DNA of 64,000 bases, taken from contig JAUTCN010000003.1 in NCBI GenBank assembly GCA_030673965.1, positions 62,001 through 126,000 on the forward strand, given 5' to 3'. Below the pieces are notes generated by a model. It ran no database searches, had not been told where the DNA came from, and worked only from the letters and a program-made list of their open reading frames with translations. The first letter of the stretch is position 1; each line of letters opens with the position of its first letter. Both the position numbers and the translations under genes were made by a program. Shown in pieces: positions 60,305-64,000 of the stretch. The DNA comes from Fusobacterium sp. JB019 (GTDB taxonomy: Bacteria > Fusobacteriota > Fusobacteriia > Fusobacteriales > Fusobacteriaceae).

Positions 60305-62125
60305 ATGGGCTTAATAAAAATTTTAGATGAAAAAGTTTCTAATATGATTGCTGCTGGAGAAGTTGTTGAAAATCCTGCTAGTATGATAAAAGAATTGCTT
60401 GAAAATTCAATTGATGCAAAAAGTACTGAAATTATAATCTCAGTTAAAAATAATAATAGATCTGTAAAAATTTCTGATAATGGAAAAGGAATGTCCAAAG
60501 AAGACTTACTTCTTTCCATAGAAAGACATGCCACTAGTAAAATCTATACTAAGGAAGATTTATCTAATATTTTAACTTATGGATTTAGAGGGGAGGCTCT
60601 TTCTTCGATTTCTTCTGTTTCTAAAATTAGAATAACTACAAAAACTATTGAAAGTGAGCAAGGAAGTGTTTTAAATGCTCTTGGTGGGAAAATAACAAAC
60701 ATTAAAGATATTTCTAGAGAGGTTGGTACTGAAATTGAAATAAAAGATTTGTTTTTTAATACTCCTGCTAGATTAAAATTTCTAAGAAAAACAACTACTG
60801 AATTTAGAGCTATAAAAGAAGCTGTTATCTTAGAAGCCTTAGCTAATCCTAATATTTCTATAACTCTAATTAATAATGATGTACAAATTTTAAAAACTAG
60901 TGGTAGAGGAATGAAAAATACTATACTTGAAATTTTTGGAAGAAATACATTACAAAACATCATTCCATTTCCTTTAGGATATCTTGGAAATATGTCTCTT
61001 AATCGTTCTAATAAAGATGGAATCTATGTATTTATCAATAATAGACCTATTAAATCTAAAATTATAGAAGAAGCTTTAATTGATGGATATTATACTAAAT
61101 TAATGAAAGGAAGATATCCTTTCGCTATTTTATTTATTGAAATTGATCCTAAAGAAATTGATATTAATGTCCATCCTTCTAAAAAAATTGTAAAATTTTC
61201 TGATGAAAAATATATTTATAATCTTGTTTATGAAAATGTTAAAAATAAACTTTTAGGAGATGTTGATTTTATTGCTCCTACAATTACCCCTGAAAATGGA
61301 AAAAAATTTTTAAATATTCAGGATTTTAAGAAGGAAATTATTAAAACTGAACCTATTAAATTAGAAACTAATAAAAGAAATTTCAACTATGATTTTAACA
61401 TTGAAGAGAAAAATAAAGTTGATCTTGATTATGAAAATAAAGCTACAAATAAAATTTTTGATTCATCTAAAGAAAAAATTAAAAATGATGAGATTTTTTC
61501 AAAAAATTACTTTTCAAATAATGAAAAAACTGATAAACTAGAAAGAGTTAGTAATGTTAAAAATGATTATAAAATAATTGGACAATTTGCAAATTCTTTC
61601 ATAATATTAGAACGCAATAATGTCCTTGAAATCTATGATCAGCACATAATTCATGAAAGAATTTTATATGAAAAATTTAAAAATGATTATAAAAATAAAA
61701 GTATCTCTATACAACAACTGTTAGTCCCTGTTAAATTTTCTGTTTCAGCTAAAGATAAAGAAACTATTGAAAATCATCTTGAACTTTTAAGAGATTTTGG
61801 TTTTGAAGTTGATTTTTTTGGAAAAATTGATATTATTATCCGAGCAGTTCCAAATATAAAATTTCTTTGTAGTATTGAAGAATTATTTAGGAATATTATC
61901 GAAGATTTAAAGAATACTAATTTAAGAAATTCCTTAATTGAAGATACTATTATTATGTCTTCTTGTAAAAATGCTATTAAAGCAAATCAACCTTTAAATA
62001 ATACAGAAATTAAGATATTATTAGACCAATTATTTTTATTAGATGAATATACTTGCCCTCATGGAAGACCTATTTTAATGAAACTAACTCTTAATGATAT
62101 TGAAAAATTATTTAACAGAAAATAA
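60305..62125 (+). CDS. mutL: DNA mismatch repair protein MutL
   Basis: 606 residues. GHKL ATPase motifs ELLENSIDAKSTEI, ISDNGKGMSKEDL, RHATSKI and GFRGEALSSISSV; a low-complexity linker from about 340 to 420; a C-terminal dimerisation/endonuclease domain with DQHIIHERILYE (DQHA-X2-E-X4-E with Ala changed to Ile) and a final CPHGRP. The endonuclease motif implies nicking MutL, as in organisms lacking MutH. No mutS in the window. SD TTAGGAGGA. Confidence 0.97.
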   Translation: MGLIKILDEKVSNMIAAGEVVENPASMIKELLENSIDAKSTEIIISVKNNNRSVKISDNGKGMSKEDLLLSIERHATSKIYTKEDLSNILTYGFRGEALSSISSVSKIRITTKTIESEQGSVLNALGGKITNIKDISREVGTEIEIKDLFFNTPARLKFLRKTTTEFRAIKEAVILEALANPNISITLINNDVQILKTSGRGMKNTILEIFGRNTLQNIIPFPLGYLGNMSLNRSNKDGIYVFINNRPIKSKIIEEALIDGYYTKLMKGRYPFAILFIEIDPKEIDINVHPSKKIVKFSDEKYIYNLVYENVKNKLLGDVDFIAPTITPENGKKFLNIQDFKKEIIKTEPIKLETNKRNFNYDFNIEEKNKVDLDYENKATNKIFDSSKEKIKNDEIFSKNYFSNNEKTDKLERVSNVKNDYKIIGQFANSFIILERNNVLEIYDQHIIHERILYEKFKNDYKNKSISIQQLLVPVKFSVSAKDKETIENHLELLRDFGFEVDFFGKIDIIIRAVPNIKFLCSIEELFRNIIEDLKNTNLRNSLIEDTIIMSSCKNAIKANQPLNNTEIKILLDQLFLLDEYTCPHGRPILMKLTLNDIEKLFNRK

Positions 62126-62140
62126 TAAAGGGGAAAAAAT

Positions 62141-62608
62141 TTGAATATAAATATAGTATGTGTAGGGAAAATTAAAGATAAGTATATCAGTGATGGAATT
62201 AAAGAATTTTCCAAAAGAATGCAAAGTTTTGGAAAATTTTCCATAATAGAATTAAAGGAATTTGGAAATGATTCTGATAGAGCATCTTCAATAAAAAAAG
62301 AATGTAAAAATATTTTAGAAGTTCTTGATAAAAAAAGAGGATATAATGTTTTATTAGATATCCAAGGTAAAAATTTTTCATCTGAAGAAATGTCTAAAAA
62401 AATTGAAGCTATTTGTATAAATGGATATAGCACTATTAACTTTATTATTGGAGGATCTTATGGAGTTTCAGATGAGATTAGAAAAGCTTCTCATCTTTTA
62501 CTTAGTTTTTCTAAAATGACTTTTCCTCATCAATTAATGAGACTTATTCTTTCGGAACAAATTTACAGATGGTTTAGCATTATAAACAACATTAAATATC
62601 ACAAATAA
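62141..62608 (+). CDS. rlmH: 23S rRNA pseudouridine-1915 N3-methyltransferase RlmH
   Basis: 155 residues from a TTG start (SD AAAGGGGA). INIVCVGKIKDKYISDGIKE at the start, the SPOUT knot FIIGGSYGVSDEIRKA, and the C-terminal HQLMRLILSEQIYRWFSIIN then KYHK. It methylates pseudouridine 1915 in helix 69. Downstream of mutL by 15 bases. Confidence 0.96.
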   Translation: MNINIVCVGKIKDKYISDGIKEFSKRMQSFGKFSIIELKEFGNDSDRASSIKKECKNILEVLDKKRGYNVLLDIQGKNFSSEEMSKKIEAICINGYSTINFIIGGSYGVSDEIRKASHLLLSFSKMTFPHQLMRLILSEQIYRWFSIINNIKYHK

Positions 62609-62622
62609 TTTAGGAGGTTTTT

Positions 62623-62961
62623 ATGTTTTCACTAGGAGACTATTTCACAAAAGAAATAAGTGGAAATGAATACGATTTTGAAATAATTGACAATGTAACT
62701 TATGAATCAGAGGATTATCTTCTTGCAGATAATGAAGAAGGAGAAACTTTTGTTTTTATTGACACTGAAGGAGACAAACCAGAATACTTAGATGATCCTG
62801 ATTTATCTGATGAAATTTTAGATTTTTGGAGATATTCTGAAGATACTTCTTTAGATAATATTGGAGATTGGGAAGAAGATGAATACTATGATAGAGAAGA
62901 TAGACTTAATACTTCTCAACGTTTTGATAATGAAAATTATGATGAAGATAGTGATTATTAA
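62623..62961 (+). CDS. DUF1292-like acidic protein
   Basis: 112 residues, strongly acidic, with YDFEIIDNVTYESEDYLLAD followed by EGETFVFID and a tail rich in Asp/Glu (DWEEDEYYDREDRLNTSQRF). The N-terminal half follows the DUF1292 pattern. Function unknown. It ends TAATG, overlapping the next gene. SD TTAGGAGG. Confidence 0.75.
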   Translation: MFSLGDYFTKEISGNEYDFEIIDNVTYESEDYLLADNEEGETFVFIDTEGDKPEYLDDPDLSDEILDFWRYSEDTSLDNIGDWEEDEYYDREDRLNTSQRFDNENYDEDSDY

Positions 62962-63329
62962 TGAAAGTAAACTTATTTATTAAAACTACTGAATCAAATA
63001 ATAAAACTACAGCTTATGAAGTTGCAGCTATAAAAAAAATTAATAGATATTCTATTTCATATAGATATATCGATGACTCTGGAAAAACAAAATTAGAGAT
63101 ATTCTCTAATTCTATTTTAATTAATCGACTGGGGAAAATTAAAAGTTCTTTTATTTTAAGAAAAGATTCTAATACTTCTTTTGAATATAAAACTGATTAT
63201 TTTTCTTCCAATTTAAATATTTTTACCAAAAAATTAGTTATCTACCCTGATGGCTTTGATTGTTCTTATTCTATTTTTCAAGAAAAAACATTGGTAAACA
63301 ATATTTCTATTTCAATACGTGAAATCTAA
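62961..63329 (+). CDS. DUF1934-like beta-barrel protein (YwiB-type)
   Basis: 122 residues, all-beta. Patterns ISYRYIDDSGKTKLEIFSNS, LINRLGKIKSSFILRK, FEYKTDYFSSNLNIFTKKLV and FDCSYSIFQEKTLVNNISIS follow the calycin-like DUF1934 family. No signal peptide. Translationally coupled to the DUF1292-like gene. Function unknown. Confidence 0.72.
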   Translation: MKVNLFIKTTESNNKTTAYEVAAIKKINRYSISYRYIDDSGKTKLEIFSNSILINRLGKIKSSFILRKDSNTSFEYKTDYFSSNLNIFTKKLVIYPDGFDCSYSIFQEKTLVNNISISIREI

Positions 63330-63340
63330 AAGGGGGAATT

Positions 63341-64000
63341 ATGAAAAAATTCTTATATTTAATAATTTTAACTAACTTGTTTTATAGTTGCCAAAATTTA
63401 AATACTGTAAAGCAACCTAAAATTATTAAACCAAGTATACTTGTTCAAGATAACTTCATACTTAATAATTCTGGAATTAACTATTTTTTAGATATTACCA
63501 AAGATAATATTAAAAATAAAACTTCTAGAACATATTTAACAAATAATCACCCTGAAGTTTATTTAGGAGAATATGCTATTATTCCGATAGATAATATAGA
63601 TTCTTTTTCAAAAGAAATACCTAAAGTACAATCTTATGACGCTTTCATAAAAGATAATAATTTTTATTTTAGAAGTATATATCAAGGATTTTACTCATTT
63701 TCTTTCATAAAAGATAATCAAATATTAAAAACTATTACTATTAATAATATCTCACGTTATAAAATATCAAAAGCTAATTTAGAAAATATGATTTCTGAAA
63801 ATATTACTATTAAAGACTTGGAAAATTTAGAAAATAGTGTTACACTATTTAAAATGCTTTTTCCAGAAAATTCAAAAAATAAAGAATTTTCTATAGCCTT
63901 ACTAGATTTAGCTATAGAGAACTCTGATATTAATATTTTTAAGAAAGAAAGTAAATATTTAGAAAATAACTTTGATCTTAGTTCTCTTGAAAAAATTAAA
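63341..64000 (+). CDS. lipoprotein, 3' end outside window
   Basis: The frame is open from ATG 63341 (SD AGGGGGAA) to the window end (220 codons). Signal peptide with lipobox-like LFYSC (Cys17). After about 130 residues of beta-rich sequence come repeated helical, TPR-like pieces (ITIKDLENLENSVTLFKMLF, ALLDLAIENSDINIFKKESK), suggesting a periplasmic scaffold. The rest of the gene is missing, so no family is assigned. Confidence 0.7.
   Translation, partial: MKKFLYLIILTNLFYSCQNLNTVKQPKIIKPSILVQDNFILNNSGINYFLDITKDNIKNKTSRTYLTNNHPEVYLGEYAIIPIDNIDSFSKEIPKVQSYDAFIKDNNFYFRSIYQGFYSFSFIKDNQILKTITINNISRYKISKANLENMISENITIKDLENLENSVTLFKMLFPENSKNKEFSIALLDLAIENSDINIFKKESKYLENNFDLSSLEKIK

Noticed and set aside
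60577-60963. Minus-strand frame of 128 codons
   Set aside because: Antisense shadow of mutL; hydrophobic composition from reading AT-rich coding DNA backwards.
62059-62433. Minus-strand frame of 124 codons across the mutL-rlmH junction
   Set aside because: Shadow of two well-supported genes, no SD, and F/L/I-rich like other antisense frames.
1-64000. CRISPR arrays, insertion sequences, prophage, tRNA or rRNA genes
   Set aside because: No repeat-spacer pattern, transposase, integrase or structural phage gene, and no tRNA cloverleaf with CCA or conserved TTCRA was noticed when reading both strands; gene order looks like ordinary chromosome throughout.

Overview
The window is a very AT-rich (roughly 27-30% GC by eye), gene-dense bacterial chromosome segment. 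It lacks rRNA, tRNA, CRISPR arrays, insertion sequences and prophage genes. The cell is diderm: there is a FadL/OmpP1-type outer-membrane protein, soluble periplasmic binding proteins without a lipobox, lipoproteins, and periplasmic sensor domains. Clostridia-like housekeeping genes (ylxM-ffh-rpsP, tex, RecJ with a long C-terminal part, UPF0597) in a diderm with this composition point to Fusobacteriota (Fusobacteriaceae, for example Fusobacterium/Cetobacterium/Ilyobacter relatives). The genus cannot be fixed by eye.

Layout. 1-8.9 kb (minus): a truncated sensor protein, tex, ylxM-ffh-rpsP, a Nudix CoA-ase, and an acyl-CoA synthetase/ACP/acyltransferase fusion. 9.1-13.1 kb: a LysO-type exporter split over two genes, a nitroreductase, and an OmpR/PhoR-like two-component pair. 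13.2-16.6 kb (minus): an MgtC-like gene leading a tctCBA tricarboxylate transporter operon. 16.8-25.5 kb (minus): DUF1015, a TAXI binding protein plus GltS with a sigma-54 promoter, an NtrC-type regulator with a histidine kinase carrying a periplasmic amino-acid-binding domain, thioredoxin reductase, and an MBL hydrolase. 25.7-29.8 kb (plus): trmL-folA, a FadL-like porin behind three phased operators, a TetR regulator, and a FabK/NMO-like flavoenzyme. 29.9-41.3 kb (minus): a lipoprotein, a SIMPL protein, an amino-acid ABC transporter operon with two binding proteins, an M20 peptidase, a ClC antiporter, RecJ, and an apparently exported MTA/SAH nucleosidase. 41.4-45.2 kb (plus): a two-component system, a surface-repeat protein and a CcdA-thioredoxin fusion (redox repair). 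45.2-48.7 kb (minus): Gph-like, SfsA, an acetyltransferase, a lipoprotein and DUF1835. 48.8-54.8 kb (plus): a second sigma-54 activator followed by a sigma-54 operon for cysteine/cystathionine breakdown (MalY/PatB lyase, DAACS symporter, UPF0597). 54.8-59.9 kb: an MBL hydrolase, a CHASE-GGDEF protein, a polar amino-acid ABC transporter and a YchJ-like protein. 60-64 kb (plus): DUF3955, mutL, rlmH, DUF1292, DUF1934 and a truncated lipoprotein.

Most notable observations. (1) A histidine leader-peptide attenuator precedes the two-SBP ABC transporter operon. It has a sigma-70 promoter, a 17-codon leader with four consecutive His codons, a perfect 16-bp hairpin, an alternative pairing and an intrinsic terminator. 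This predicts that the transporter carries histidine and is induced by histidine starvation. (2) Two independent sigma-54 circuits each sit beside their own likely activator: SBP-domain kinase/NtrC regulator to TAXI-GltS, and PAS-AAA+ activator to MalY-symporter-UPF0597. Each has a near-perfect -24/-12 element and candidate upstream activator repeats. (3) Three 14-bp near-palindromes at an exact 15-bp period overlap the promoter of the FadL-like gene, next to a TetR regulator.

The theme is an amino-acid-fermenting anaerobe: many amino-acid and carboxylate importers, each with a dedicated sensor or leader. Start codons were re-chosen where a Shine-Dalgarno sequence lies inside the longest open frame.
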